From: Staphylococcus succinus
GTDB taxonomy: Bacteria > Bacillota > Bacilli > Staphylococcales > Staphylococcaceae
Assembly (NCBI RefSeq): GCF_029024945.1
Contig: NZ_CP118976.1
Location: 248,001 to 312,000 of the forward strand
Reading direction: 5' to 3'
DNA length: 64,000 nucleotides
Part shown: piece after piece, positions 9,557-19,122 of the stretch
How the letters are laid out: each line of letters begins with the position of its first letter
Position numbering within the stretch: the stretch's first letter is position 1
The notes under the pieces: generated by a model
The model's input: only the letters and a program-made list of their open reading frames with translations
Told to the model about the DNA's origin: nothing
Databases searched by the model: none
Translations under genes and position numbers: made by a program

Positions 9557-9973
9557 ATGCTCAAAAGTGTGACGCCATATTTATTTTTTAATGGTACATG
9601 TAAAGTAGCGCTCGATTTTTACAGTGAGGCATTAGGGGGTAGTATCAAAGAAATAATGACTTACGGAGAGGCTAATCAACAAGTTACAGATGATTTCGAT
9701 CGAATTATTCATGGACAACTTGAAATTGATGGTCAAATGTTTATGTTATCAGATATTCCTAAAGATGACTCAACGATGTTAGAAGACCGAAATGTTTATA
9801 TTGTTTTAGAATTTGATAGTGAATCAGCAGTAACAGAAGCGTACGAAAGGCTTAAGGATGGCGGAGAAGTACAAATGGAATTAGCTGATATGTTTTGGGG
9901 AGCAAAGTATGCCAAACTTGTAGATAAATATGATATTGGTTGGGATTTAAGTTACACATATCCAAAGTCATAA
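9557..9973 (+). CDS. VOC-superfamily protein (PhnB/glyoxalase-like)
   Basis: Small cytoplasmic protein of 138 residues with the PhnB-type beta-alpha-beta fold: TPYLFFNGTCKVALDFYSEA at the start, a metal-ligand-like FDRIIHGQLEIDGQMFMLSD in the middle and MFWGAKYAKLVDKYDIGW near the end. ATG 9557 follows AAGGAG by 8 nt; the in-frame GTG at 9548 begins within that ribosome site. It is a single-gene unit between two terminator-like sequences. Members do glyoxalase, dioxygenase or resistance reactions; the substrate cannot be told. Confidence 0.8.
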   Translation: MLKSVTPYLFFNGTCKVALDFYSEALGGSIKEIMTYGEANQQVTDDFDRIIHGQLEIDGQMFMLSDIPKDDSTMLEDRNVYIVLEFDSESAVTEAYERLKDGGEVQMELADMFWGAKYAKLVDKYDIGWDLSYTYPKS

Positions 9974-10030
9974 TAATTACTGTGTGATTTTAGAACGGTG
10001 ACAAATAGTATTACATTATTAAAACTAAAG

Positions 10031-10078
10031 ACACTTTCATTGAATCCAGTATATGGATACCAATGAAAGTGTTTTTTT
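10031..10078 (+). terminator. Intrinsic terminator
   Basis: ACACTTTCATTG pairs with CAATGAAAGTGT, then seven T. It ends the VOC gene and may also serve the convergent LysR gene. Confidence 0.85.
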
Positions 10079-10119
10079 AGGTGTCAAAATAAAAACGGTA
10101 GTAAGAAGAAATAAAACAT

Positions 10120-11013
10120 TTAAAAGATGTCATAGTCTCTATTTTCATTTAAATAGGTTTGGGCAATTTTAGGTGTGTAGCTGTCTTTTCGCCAAGCAAT
10201 TTTAGTTTTTGTAATCCATGGATTAGATTTAATACGCTTGATTGTGTAGTTATTTAAAATATCTGACGTTATCGTAGCGGAGGGGAGTATGGTTACGCCA
10301 ACGCCTTTGGATAAAAGTTGTATTAGCATAGAAGAATCATGACATTCACATAGAATATTAGCTTTTAACTTACGCTGAGTAAAACTATTTAAAATTTGTT
10401 TGTGCAAACCAGAATCAGTATTTGCTACTAATAGCACTAAAGGTAAATTAGCTAATTCTTCAACAGAAATTTCTTCTTTAGATATACAGACATTAATGTT
10501 TTGAGGGACTACGCAAACGCAATAATCATTCATAACTGTTTCAGTAATTATACCATCGGCTTGAACATCTTCGGTTATATAAGCCACATCTATTTTTCTT
10601 TCTTTTAATAACTGAAGTAAGCGAACACTATCTGATTCCCATATGTTAAACCTTACATGTGGTTTATCTTGCTTAAACGCTTCAATTTGATTAAACATGA
10701 TTTGAGAGCTGTAGATAGTAGTACCTATGGCGAGTGTTTGGTTAATTTGTTCATGATATTCTCGAGATTCTACAAGAGAATCTTCCAATATATTTAATAG
10801 ATTTTTGGACTTATTTAAGAAAAATTGACCCTGTAATGTTAGTGTTACTTTTTTCTTTTTATTTCTTTCAAATAAATCAAAGCCTAGTTCACTTTCTAAA
10901 TCTTTAAGCTGTCTACTCAATGGTGGTTGGGCAATATGCAAATTCTCTGCTGCTTTCGTGATACTCCCAGCTTCAGCAATCGCTAAAAAATAACGTAAAT
11001 GTCGTAATTCCAT
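10120..11013 (-). CDS. bsdA: LysR-type regulator of the phenolic-acid decarboxylase operon
   Basis: DNA-binding regulator of 297 residues: N-terminal winged helix-turn-helix (LRYFLAIAEAGSITKAAENL, then IAQPPLSRQLKDLE) and a periplasmic-binding-like effector domain. ATG 11013 follows AAGGAGG at normal distance. It is divergent from ubiX/ubiD-like genes exactly as B. subtilis bsdA is from bsdBCD, where it activates transcription in response to hydroxybenzoic or phenolic acids. The effector here is inferred from that parallel. An 8-bp inverted repeat, TAAAAGTA at 11038 and TACTTTTA at 11087, lies in the shared promoter region. Confidence 0.82.
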   Translation of the reverse strand: MELRHLRYFLAIAEAGSITKAAENLHIAQPPLSRQLKDLESELGFDLFERNKKKKVTLTLQGQFFLNKSKNLLNILEDSLVESREYHEQINQTLAIGTTIYSSQIMFNQIEAFKQDKPHVRFNIWESDSVRLLQLLKERKIDVAYITEDVQADGIITETVMNDYCVCVVPQNINVCISKEEISVEELANLPLVLLVANTDSGLHKQILNSFTQRKLKANILCECHDSSMLIQLLSKGVGVTILPSATITSDILNNYTIKRIKSNPWITKTKIAWRKDSYTPKIAQTYLNENRDYDIF

Positions 11014-11123
11014 TTACAAATAACCTCCTTAATACCTTAAAAGTATATAAAGCATATTTAATATATATTTATTGTATTATATCTATTACTTTTATACTAA
11101 TTGTTGAGAGGAGCGTTAAAGTA

Positions 11124-11708
11124 ATGAAATTAATTATTGGTATTTCGGGGGCCACAGGAGCAATTTTTGGCGTTCGCTTATTAGAAATATTGCGAGATGT
11201 TGAAGATGTTGAAACACATTTAGTAATGTCCAACTGGGCAAAGACTACAATCATTGAAGAAACAAATTATAGTGTAGCAGAAGTCCAATCATTGGCTGAT
11301 TATCAATATTCACCAAAAGATTTAGGGGCTGCTATTTCTAGTGGATCTTTCCACATTGATGGCATGATTGTAGCGCCGTGTAGTATGAAATCTCTTGCGT
11401 CAATAAGCATAGGGTTAGCAGATAATTTAATTACGCGTGCTGCAGACGTGATGCTCAAGGAAAGCAAAAAAATAGTCTTAATGACGCGAGAAACGCCATT
11501 AAACCAAATACATTTAGAAAACATGTTGAAATTATCACAAATGGGAGTAACTATTTTCCCGCCAATGCCAGCTTTTTATAATCATCCTAAAGATTTAGCA
11601 GATATGATTGATCACATTATATATCGGTTGATTGCACAATTTGGTATTGATCAATTACCTCAAGAAAAAGTTTGGACGGGGTTTTCGAATAAAGCACAAC
11701 ATATTTAA
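11124..11708 (+). CDS. bsdB: UbiX-type flavin prenyltransferase, decarboxylase subunit B
   Basis: Makes prenylated FMN, the cofactor of UbiD-type decarboxylases. The 194 residues start KLIIGISGATGAIFGVRLLE, the FMN-binding signature, and contain PCSMKSLASISIGLADNLI and the lid-region RETPLNQIHLENMLKL. Length matches the Bacillus relative. ATG 11124 follows GAGAGGAG. It is first of four genes with spacings of 26, 1 and 14 bp, clearly one operon with the decarboxylase it serves. Confidence 0.92.
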   Translation: MKLIIGISGATGAIFGVRLLEILRDVEDVETHLVMSNWAKTTIIEETNYSVAEVQSLADYQYSPKDLGAAISSGSFHIDGMIVAPCSMKSLASISIGLADNLITRAADVMLKESKKIVLMTRETPLNQIHLENMLKLSQMGVTIFPPMPAFYNHPKDLADMIDHIIYRLIAQFGIDQLPQEKVWTGFSNKAQHI

Positions 11709-11734
11709 ATATATTCAGAAAGGGAGATACAATA

Positions 11735-13165
11735 ATGGCTTACAAAGATTTAAGAGGATTTTTAGATTTGTTAGAAGCGGAACAGCAATTGATTAGAGTA
11801 AAAGATGAAGTTATGCCAGAACCTGATTTGAGTGCGATTGGAAGAAGCGCACCAGATATGGAAAGTGCACCTGCAGTACTAGTAGAAAATATAAGAGGCT
11901 ATCATACGCCTGTGGTTTTAAATGTACATGGCAGCTGGCAAAATCATGCATTAATGCTTAACTTACCTAAAAATACACCTACCAAAGATCAATTCTTTGC
12001 TTTAAAAGAAAAATGGGATAGATATCCGATTAAGCCTAAATGGGTGGATGCGAAAGATGCACCAGTAAAGGAAAATATTATAACTGAAGAAGATGGAATA
12101 AATTTATTTGATGTATTACCACTATTTAGAATAAATGAATTTGATGCAGGGTTTTATTTATCTAAAGCTCTAATTGTTAGTAAAGATCCTAATAAACCTG
12201 ATAATTATGAAGAACAAAATGCTGGAACATACCGTGTTCAAGTTAAAGGCAAGGATAAAGTGGGGATTCAACCGTTACCATTCCATGATATTGCTGTACA
12301 TTTACAACATGCAGAGGAAAAAAATGAGCGTTTACCTATAGCGATTTGTCTTGGTAATGATCCGGTATTGAGTTTTATGGCAAGTACACCAATTGAATAT
12401 GTTCAATCAGAATATGACTTTGCAGGTGCTCTAAAAGGGGAACCGATAGAACTAACGAAAAGTGAGTACGGCAATTTAGATATTCCCGCACGTAGTGAAA
12501 TTGTGTTAGAAGGATATATAGAGCCACGTGAACGTGAGATAGAAGGACCATTTGGTGAATTTCCTGGTAGTTACTCAGGTGCAAGAAAGCAACCTATTGT
12601 AAAAATCACGAAGATTACGCATAGAGATAATCCAATATTTGAAAACTTGTATCTCGGTATGCCATGGACTGAAATTGATTATCTTATTGCTTTGAACACA
12701 AGTTTACCGCTATATAAACAATTAAAAAGAGATTTTCCAGAGGTAGAAGCAGTAAATGCTATGTATACACATGGTATTGGAGCAATCGTGTCTACTAAAT
12801 CTAGATTAGGCGGTTATGGTAAAGCGGTGGCCATGCGTTTACTATCAACACCACATGGAATGCCATATACCAAAATAGCCATTATAGTAGATGAGTTTGT
12901 GGATCCATTTAATCTTGAGCAAGTGATGTGGGCGCTAACAACACGAGTTCGACCAGATAAAGATGTTTTTAAAGTGCCTTATGCACCAGGAATGCCATTA
13001 GATCCGTCTTCTGAACCGGCTGGACTGCACACGAAATTAGTTATTGATGCTACAACACCAGTAGGTGCAGATATTGGGCGAGATACTGAATTACTTGGTA
13101 CACCTAAAGATGCGAATGAATGGAAAGAAAGACTTAGTCATTTAAATAGAGGAAAGGAAGATTAA
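11735..13165 (+). CDS. bsdC: UbiD-family phenolic-acid decarboxylase, subunit C
   Basis: Prenyl-FMN-dependent non-oxidative decarboxylase, probably acting on hydroxybenzoic acids such as vanillate or 4-hydroxybenzoate. The 476 residues match the BsdC length (about 473). The conserved active-site stretch EREIEGPFGEFPGSYSGA carries the family glutamates. ATG 11735 follows AAAGGGAG. Together with the UbiX partner and the small BsdD-like protein next to it, this is the full bsdBCD set known from Bacillus, used to detoxify plant phenolics. The exact substrate is inferred. Confidence 0.92.
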   Translation: MAYKDLRGFLDLLEAEQQLIRVKDEVMPEPDLSAIGRSAPDMESAPAVLVENIRGYHTPVVLNVHGSWQNHALMLNLPKNTPTKDQFFALKEKWDRYPIKPKWVDAKDAPVKENIITEEDGINLFDVLPLFRINEFDAGFYLSKALIVSKDPNKPDNYEEQNAGTYRVQVKGKDKVGIQPLPFHDIAVHLQHAEEKNERLPIAICLGNDPVLSFMASTPIEYVQSEYDFAGALKGEPIELTKSEYGNLDIPARSEIVLEGYIEPREREIEGPFGEFPGSYSGARKQPIVKITKITHRDNPIFENLYLGMPWTEIDYLIALNTSLPLYKQLKRDFPEVEAVNAMYTHGIGAIVSTKSRLGGYGKAVAMRLLSTPHGMPYTKIAIIVDEFVDPFNLEQVMWALTTRVRPDKDVFKVPYAPGMPLDPSSEPAGLHTKLVIDATTPVGADIGRDTELLGTPKDANEWKERLSHLNRGKED

Positions 13166-13166
13166 T

Positions 13167-13394
13167 ATGATATGTCCAAGATGTGATTCAGAAAAAGTAG
13201 AATTGTTAACGACAGCACCTAAAGATAATGCCTGGGAAGTCTATATATGTGAGACTTGCACATTTTCTTGGAGAAATACAGAAGGTGAAAACATTACTAA
13301 TCCTGAACAATATAGCTCTAAATTCAAATTAAAACCAGAAGAATTTGAGCATTTAGATCAAATTCCACCTATTCCTGATTTGATTAATAAATAA
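13167..13394 (+). CDS. bsdD: BsdD-like small subunit of phenolic-acid decarboxylase
   Basis: A 75-residue protein with two CxxC pairs, MICPRCDSEKVELL and YICETCTFSWRN, suggesting a bound metal. Length and context match BsdD, the accessory subunit of the Bacillus-type hydroxyarylic acid decarboxylase. Its ATG is only 1 bp after the bsdC stop, with GGAAAGGAAG inside the end of bsdC, so translation is coupled. Confidence 0.88.
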   Translation: MICPRCDSEKVELLTTAPKDNAWEVYICETCTFSWRNTEGENITNPEQYSSKFKLKPEEFEHLDQIPPIPDLINK

Positions 13395-13408
13395 GCGAGG
13401 TATAGATT

Positions 13409-13864
13409 ATGAATTTACCTAAAGAAATTATTGAATTATTGAACGGGCAGGACTTAGAAGACAAAAAACATTTAGTTATGATGTTACAGTCTATTACAGC
13501 TGAAGGATACCCACATACAGCTATGGTGAGCGTAGGGGAAATTGTTGCTATAGATTCTGATAATATAAGAATAGCTTTATGGCCAGATACCCAAACAGCA
13601 CAACGTTTAGTTGAAACAGGAAAAGGCAGTCTTGTTATTGTTTACGCTAAAAAAATATATTATATTGAATTGGATTTAAGCGTATTACCTAGCTTGAACA
13701 ATGAAATTTATTGCAGGTTACGATTTGAAGCATCGGTCAAAACAGTAAAAGAAGATAATGCAAAATATGCAGAGATTATTTCAGGTATATCAATACAATT
13801 ATATGACGCTGAAAATGTCGTTGAACGCTGGAAAGTAACTGTGAAAGAGTTGCTTGATGCTTAA
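13409..13864 (+). CDS. PNPOx-like flavin-binding split-barrel protein at end of bsd operon
   Basis: Protein of 151 residues resembling the pyridoxamine-5'-phosphate-oxidase-like split barrel, with GYPHTAMVSVGEIVAI and NIRIALWPDTQTAQRLVET early on. It follows bsdD by 14 bp on the same strand and precedes the operon terminator. A similar small protein (YclD) follows bsdD in B. subtilis. Function unknown; a flavin-handling or aromatic-binding helper role is only a guess from the context. Confidence 0.72.
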   Translation: MNLPKEIIELLNGQDLEDKKHLVMMLQSITAEGYPHTAMVSVGEIVAIDSDNIRIALWPDTQTAQRLVETGKGSLVIVYAKKIYYIELDLSVLPSLNNEIYCRLRFEASVKTVKEDNAKYAEIISGISIQLYDAENVVERWKVTVKELLDA

Positions 13865-13934
13865 AATAATTACAGAAATTGTAATGGACAATAGTTTGTA
13901 TAGAATAGTTTGTTGAGTCATAATTATAATTTAA

Positions 13935-13975
13935 AATAGGCCAGTTCACTTGTCAAAAAGTGGACTGGCCTATTA
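13935..13975 (+). terminator. Hairpin terminator after bsd operon
   Basis: AATAGGCCAGTTCACTT pairs with AGTGGACTGGCCTATT. Very stable, but only a short T-run follows. Confidence 0.7.
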
Positions 13976-14078
13976 TTGGATGGAATTGACTTGGTGAAAA
14001 TAAACAGTACATATGCGCACTTTATTTTTCAAGAAATATATATATACTATTAACACTTGTAATATATAAGTATAAGAA

Positions 14079-14624
14079 TTATTGATAGTAAATTGTAGCA
14101 GTAAATACGACTGTTTTATCTAACGGGTTAAAGTATGTGTGTGTGACATCACTTTTAAAACGAAACGCTTGATTACTATTTATTGTATATTTTTCAGAAT
14201 TAATCGCAATTTCCAACTGACCAGCACTTACAATAATGTATTCTTCAGATTCTGGATGATGAGGCTCGGAAATCATTTTTCCACCAGGTTCAATTTGCAT
14301 TTTAAACATTTCGAATTTTTTTTGATCATCATACGGAAAGTAAGGATAGATAGCGACTTGGTCTTCGATAATTGGGATAATGTCGGATTCATCGATAAAG
14401 TCTATACTTTCATCATTTACAGCAGTTAATTGTGACAATGATAAATGCAAGCCATTGGCAATTTTCCATAAAGTAGTAATGGTCGGATTAGAAGCGCCCT
14501 TTTCAATTTGACTTAACATATTTTTGCTGACGCCAGTCATTGTTGCTAATTTATCTAAACTGAGTTGATGCTTTTTACGATAATTTAAAATATTTTTAGC
14601 TACTATGTTTTGGATATTATACAA
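14079..14624 (-). CDS. XRE-family regulator with C-terminal cupin domain
   Basis: A 181-residue repressor: helix-turn-helix at about residues 16-62 (LDKLATMTGVSKNMLSQIEK, then GASNPTITTLWKIANGL) and a cupin at about 100-178 (EPHHPESEEYIIVSAGQLEI). This class senses small metabolites in the cupin. TTG 14624 is the likely start, with AGGGAGCG 6 nt upstream. It is divergent from a CynX-type transporter with an 87-bp gap holding one palindrome between the two -10 boxes, so it probably represses both itself and the transporter. Confidence 0.85.
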   Translation of the reverse strand: MYNIQNIVAKNILNYRKKHQLSLDKLATMTGVSKNMLSQIEKGASNPTITTLWKIANGLHLSLSQLTAVNDESIDFIDESDIIPIIEDQVAIYPYFPYDDQKKFEMFKMQIEPGGKMISEPHHPESEEYIIVSAGQLEIAINSEKYTINSNQAFRFKSDVTHTYFNPLDKTVVFTATIYYQ

Positions 14625-14651
14625 ATAATCGCTCCCTATTTACATTATAAC

Positions 14652-14664
14652 GTACATATTGTAC
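14652..14664. promoter_or_regulatory. Palindromic operator between divergent promoters
   Basis: GTACA-TAT-TGTAC lies exactly between a minus-strand TATAAT (14644-14649) and a plus-strand TATAAT (14667-14672). One bound regulator would cover both promoters. Confidence 0.55.
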
Positions 14665-14711
14665 CATATAATGTGTTGTTTTTAAAAAATAAGTTTTAAG
14701 GCGGTCAAAAA

Positions 14712-15896
14712 ATGGACTCATATAAGAAAAATAAACCAGTTAATTGGTTATTATTTATAGGCATATTATTAGTTGCAGCAAACCTTAGAGCACCTATTAC
14801 ATCTATTGGTGTTGCGTTACCTGATATAAAAACGGATTTAGCGATGTCTAATAGTGCCGTTAGTGTGATAACGGTTGTTCCATTATTAGCATTTGCAGTG
14901 ATTTCTCTATTTGCGGCGAGAACGAGTAATAAGTTTGGATTAGAGAAAACCATTTTTGTTGCATTGTGTCTTATACTTATCGGCATAATTGTAAGGTCAA
15001 TCACTGGCATTTCATGGCTTTATATAGGTACCGTGTTGATTGGTGTTGGGATAGGTTTTGGCAACGTGCTTGCACCAGCAGTAATCAAATCAAAATTCCC
15101 ATTACATATTGGGGTAATGACAGGTTATTATACAGTCGTGATGAATGTATTTGGTGGCCTATCATCTTATGGTACAGCTCCTTTAGTTAAAGCGTTTAAT
15201 TATAATATTGCTATAAGTGCAATTGGTTTGATTACGCTACTAACACTAGTCGTTTGGTCATTTCAAATAAAAGGCAAGCAAGAAACTGCTACGGCACTAT
15301 CGTATGAAAGTGTCAATGTATGGAAATCCCCACTATCGTGGCAAATTACGATACTCATGGGTGGGCAATCTCTTATATTTTATTCTTTGATTAATTGGAT
15401 GCCAGCTTATTTATCACAAAATGGACTCTCTATTAGCGAAGCGGGTGCGTATCTATCTATAATGCAAATAGCTATTATCCCTTTTACTTTTATTACACCA
15501 ATATTCGCAACAAAAATGAAATCACAATTTCTGTTGACGTTTATTACCGGACTACTCTTTGTTGCAGGGGTTGCTATTATGCTATTTATGCCAACACTTG
15601 CAATTATTTCTACTATATTAATAGGTATTGCAGGAGGATTGGCATTTGGATTGGTGAATACGTTCTTTAGTTTAAGAACAGAGCACATACAAACATCAGC
15701 GAAACTATCAGGTATGGCCCAATCGGTTGGCTATCTTTTTGCAGCATTAGGCCCGTTATTATTTGGTATATTACATGACTTAACAGGACAATGGCTTGCT
15801 TCATTAAGTATATTATTGATTACAGCGGTTGGTATAACTTTATTTGGTTCGCAAGCAGGGCGTAATCGCACAATAGAACAAACATTGAAAAAATAG
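14712..15896 (+). CDS. MFS transporter, CynX/NimT (cyanate-permease-like) family
   Basis: Twelve-helix major-facilitator protein of 394 residues. Its start, LLFIGILLVAANLRAPITS, with GVALPDIKTDL after it, is typical of the CynX/YeaN/NimT group, which includes cyanate and 2-nitroimidazole transporters. ATG 14712 follows AAGGCGG. It is controlled, by position, by the divergent XRE-cupin protein. Substrate unknown; export of a toxic or metabolic small molecule and uptake are both possible. Confidence 0.83.
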   Translation: MDSYKKNKPVNWLLFIGILLVAANLRAPITSIGVALPDIKTDLAMSNSAVSVITVVPLLAFAVISLFAARTSNKFGLEKTIFVALCLILIGIIVRSITGISWLYIGTVLIGVGIGFGNVLAPAVIKSKFPLHIGVMTGYYTVVMNVFGGLSSYGTAPLVKAFNYNIAISAIGLITLLTLVVWSFQIKGKQETATALSYESVNVWKSPLSWQITILMGGQSLIFYSLINWMPAYLSQNGLSISEAGAYLSIMQIAIIPFTFITPIFATKMKSQFLLTFITGLLFVAGVAIMLFMPTLAIISTILIGIAGGLAFGLVNTFFSLRTEHIQTSAKLSGMAQSVGYLFAALGPLLFGILHDLTGQWLASLSILLITAVGITLFGSQAGRNRTIEQTLKK

Positions 15897-16074
15897 TTTT
15901 ATTATATTTATAAATAAATCTAGATAAAGCATAATAAATAGCAACTGTATGCACTTTAGAATATAATGGAAACCATTCATAGTAGGTAACAGGTGTATAA
16001 AAAATGCATTGCTTACAGAAATTATTATAGAAAATTTATAGTGGAGATGAAAAGAGAAAGTATGAGGTGATTTG

Positions 16075-17559
16075 ATGCAACTAATATTTGATGCAAGTGT
16101 AAGCCCGATATATCGAGGTGTATTAGCTTTTTTCTTTATAATTAATATTGTTTTAGCTTTATTAATTGTATTTTTAGACAGAGATAGAAGGGATGCAACT
16201 GCAACATGGGCTTGGTTGTTCTTGCTTTTTGTTATGCCAATCCTAGGTTTCATCGTCTATATATTCTTTGGACGAGGCATTCGTAAAAAACGTGAAAAGG
16301 GATTTCAACATAATCAAATTGAAGATGGAATGAATAGGGTGAAAGCACAACTCCAAGATTCAACGAATCATATCTTTAATTCGGAAAACCCGATTGTTAG
16401 AAAGCATGCAGATATTGCCCAAACGTTAATGTCTAAAGAATCATCATTTTTAAGTAATGATAATAAAGTAGACATCTATACAGATGGTCATGATTTATAT
16501 GATCAAATGAAAGCAGATTTACGTAATGCCAAAAGCTATATTCATATGGAATATTATGTTTTAGAATTAGATGGTTTAGGTACCGAAATCATAAATATTT
16601 TAGAACAAAAGGCTAGTGAAGGATTAGAAGTTAAATTACTTTATGACGCAGTAGGATCTAAAACGGTACATAAATCAAAATTTAAAAAATTTCAATCTTT
16701 AGGTGGACAAGTTGAAGCCTTTTTCAAAGCTAAAATTCCGTTTGTGAATTTTAGAGTGAATAACCGAAATCATCGAAAAATAGTTGTCATTGATGGTATG
16801 ACGGGATATGTAGGCGGTTTTAATATCGGTGATGAGTACCTAGGTTTAAATGAAAAATTTGGCTATTGGAGAGACACGCATCTCAGAGTTAAAGGTGACG
16901 GCGTTGATGCATTACAATTAAGTTTTATTCACGATTGGAATTCACAAGCAAAACGAGAGCAATTGGATTATAATGCGAAATATTTCCCAGATAACGCACA
17001 ACAGGGCGGGGATGTATCTATGCAAATGGCGGTCAGTGCACCAAGTGACAATTGGCACCAAATAGAATTTGGTTATATGAAAATGATTATGAATGCTAAA
17101 GAATCTATATACATGCACAGTCCATATTTTATACCTGATAAAGGTTATATCAATGCATTACGCATTGCAGCTAAATCCGGTGTCGATGTCCAATTAATTA
17201 TTCCATGTAAACCGGACCATATTTTTGTTTATTGGGCTACCATCACTAGTGTGGCGCAATTGATAAAAGATGGGGTTAAAGTGTACACATATGAGAATGG
17301 ATTTATTCATTCGAAAATGATGATTATAGATGATGAAGTTTCAAGTGTAGGGTCATCAAACATGGATATCCGTAGTTTCGAATTGAATTTTGAAATTAAT
17401 GCTTTTATGTATGATGAACAAATTGCTAAAAAACTAAAAGCTGCTTTCTTTGAGGATTTAAAAGTATCGAAGGAGCTTACTATAGAACGTTATGAACAAC
17501 GTTCTAATTGGATCAAGTTTAAGCAAGCTATAGCAAAGTTAGCATCACCTATTTTATAG
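16075..17559 (+). CDS. cls: Cardiolipin synthase
   Basis: Membrane enzyme condensing two phosphatidylglycerols to cardiolipin and glycerol. The 494 residues have two N-terminal membrane helices (about 12-35 and 44-66) and two phospholipase-D motifs, HRKIVVID at residue 233 and HSKMMIID at residue 412, both intact. ATG 16075 follows GAGGTG; a TTG directly before it is less likely. Length fits the staphylococcal Cls1/Cls2 enzymes; which of the two it is cannot be said. Monocistronic. Confidence 0.93.
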   Translation: MQLIFDASVSPIYRGVLAFFFIINIVLALLIVFLDRDRRDATATWAWLFLLFVMPILGFIVYIFFGRGIRKKREKGFQHNQIEDGMNRVKAQLQDSTNHIFNSENPIVRKHADIAQTLMSKESSFLSNDNKVDIYTDGHDLYDQMKADLRNAKSYIHMEYYVLELDGLGTEIINILEQKASEGLEVKLLYDAVGSKTVHKSKFKKFQSLGGQVEAFFKAKIPFVNFRVNNRNHRKIVVIDGMTGYVGGFNIGDEYLGLNEKFGYWRDTHLRVKGDGVDALQLSFIHDWNSQAKREQLDYNAKYFPDNAQQGGDVSMQMAVSAPSDNWHQIEFGYMKMIMNAKESIYMHSPYFIPDKGYINALRIAAKSGVDVQLIIPCKPDHIFVYWATITSVAQLIKDGVKVYTYENGFIHSKMMIIDDEVSSVGSSNMDIRSFELNFEINAFMYDEQIAKKLKAAFFEDLKVSKELTIERYEQRSNWIKFKQAIAKLASPIL

Positions 17560-17593
17560 AATGAAATTGAATGTTATTAATGAATGAGTATTT

Positions 17594-17630
17594 TAAAACA
17601 GTGGTTATCGAGAGGATAATCGCTGTTTTT
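17594..17630 (+). terminator. Intrinsic terminator after cls
   Basis: AAAACAGTGGTTATC pairs imperfectly with GATAATCGCTGTTTTT; ends in a T-run. Confidence 0.7.
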
Positions 17631-17734
17631 GATTAGAAATTAAAAATGTAGAGCGATTTATAAATTCATTAACAACTCTATCTAAACAATGTGTATAATA
17701 TATAAATTATAGAAAGAATTAAAGGGGTGTAATC

Positions 17735-19120
17735 ATGCAACGAGACACAGAGCAGTATATTTATCGAGAAATATATAATCGTTTAAAAGAAGACATACTT
17801 GCATTTAAATACGATAGCCATGAAAAGTTACCGTCTAAAAGGGGAATGGCAGAACATCTTAGTGTGAGTGTCAATAGTGTGAAATCAGCTTATGAACAAT
17901 TATTAGCAGAGGGATATATTTACACTAAAGAACGGAAAGGATATTTTATTGAACCCTTAGATAAATTAATTATTGATCCACATGCGCATATTACATTAGA
18001 AGCACATGAAAGTAATCTTGAAGAGGCTTATGATTTTTCTTTTTCTCATATGAGTACCGACATCTCAGAATTTCCAGTAGATACGTGGACGAAATTAATG
18101 AAAAGAGTATTTCAAAATTACGATTATTATTTATCCGCGATACCACATATCAAAGGGCCAGTAGAACTGAGACAGTCTATAGCTAAGTTAGTATCATATC
18201 AAAGAGGGATACAGTGCCATCCAGAGCAAATTGTTATAGGGTCTGGGACGAATACATTATTAATGAAGTTAATCCAGCTAATGGAAGATGACGTTAAGGT
18301 TGCAGTGGAAAATCCTGGCTATTCGAGGTTTCGAGCGTTGTTAAAGCAAACAGAGACACACATTTTACCTATAGAATTAGATCATAAAGGCATATCTATA
18401 AATCAAATTAAACAGCTGCAGCCACAAGCTGTAATTGTGACGCCTTCACATCAATTTCCAATGGGAACAATTATGCCTGTTTCAAGACGAATCGATTTAT
18501 TAAATTGGGCGAGTCAAAACCATAGCTATATTATAGAAGATGATTACGACAGTGAATTTAAATATGAAACTGATAATATCCCCTCATTATTCAGTTTCGA
18601 TAAAAATGAAAGTGTCATCTATTTAGGTACATTTTCGAAAACACTTATGCCTGGACTTCGTATAAGTTATATGATTTTACCAAGTACATTAATTAAAAAG
18701 TTTGAATCACAGAATCATAATATGATTCCTGATTTTTCTATGTTAAATGCATTGACATTAAATTTAATGATTAAAGAAGGACACTATGAAAAATATCTTA
18801 AGAAAATGCATCAACTCTATGGCAAAAAAAGAGCGTATTTAATAGCAGAGCTCAATAAAGTATTAAAATCTGATATCACGATTAAAGATACGCAAGCAGG
18901 ATTACATTTTATAGTAGAAGCAAAGTCTCGATACACATACAAAGAAATTGAAACACGTGCAAGAGCTCAAAAATTAGAACTTTATACAATAAACAGGTTT
19001 TCTGTGAAAGCGCTTCAAAATAATTCTGAATCTAAATTACTAATCATAGGTTTCTCTAAAATTCAGCAACAGCAAGTACCAGAAGCTGTTCAACGTTTAA
19101 AAAAAGTATTGTTAGGATGA
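17735..19120 (+). CDS. gabR: GabR/MocR-type PLP-binding transcriptional regulator
   Basis: A 461-residue fusion of a GntR-type winged helix (about 1-75: KLPSKRGMAEHLSVSVNSVK) and an aminotransferase fold I domain with the PLP lysine at residue 302 in GTFSKTLMPGLRISY. B. subtilis GabR, built the same way, activates gabTD when GABA binds PLP. ATG 17735 follows AAAGGGGTG. Here it lies directly upstream of gabT on the same strand rather than divergent, and the 108-bp gap to gabT contains GabR-like ACCA repeats. Confidence 0.9.
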   Translation: MQRDTEQYIYREIYNRLKEDILAFKYDSHEKLPSKRGMAEHLSVSVNSVKSAYEQLLAEGYIYTKERKGYFIEPLDKLIIDPHAHITLEAHESNLEEAYDFSFSHMSTDISEFPVDTWTKLMKRVFQNYDYYLSAIPHIKGPVELRQSIAKLVSYQRGIQCHPEQIVIGSGTNTLLMKLIQLMEDDVKVAVENPGYSRFRALLKQTETHILPIELDHKGISINQIKQLQPQAVIVTPSHQFPMGTIMPVSRRIDLLNWASQNHSYIIEDDYDSEFKYETDNIPSLFSFDKNESVIYLGTFSKTLMPGLRISYMILPSTLIKKFESQNHNMIPDFSMLNALTLNLMIKEGHYEKYLKKMHQLYGKKRAYLIAELNKVLKSDITIKDTQAGLHFIVEAKSRYTYKEIETRARAQKLELYTINRFSVKALQNNSESKLLIIGFSKIQQQQVPEAVQRLKKVLLG

Positions 19121-19122
19121 GT

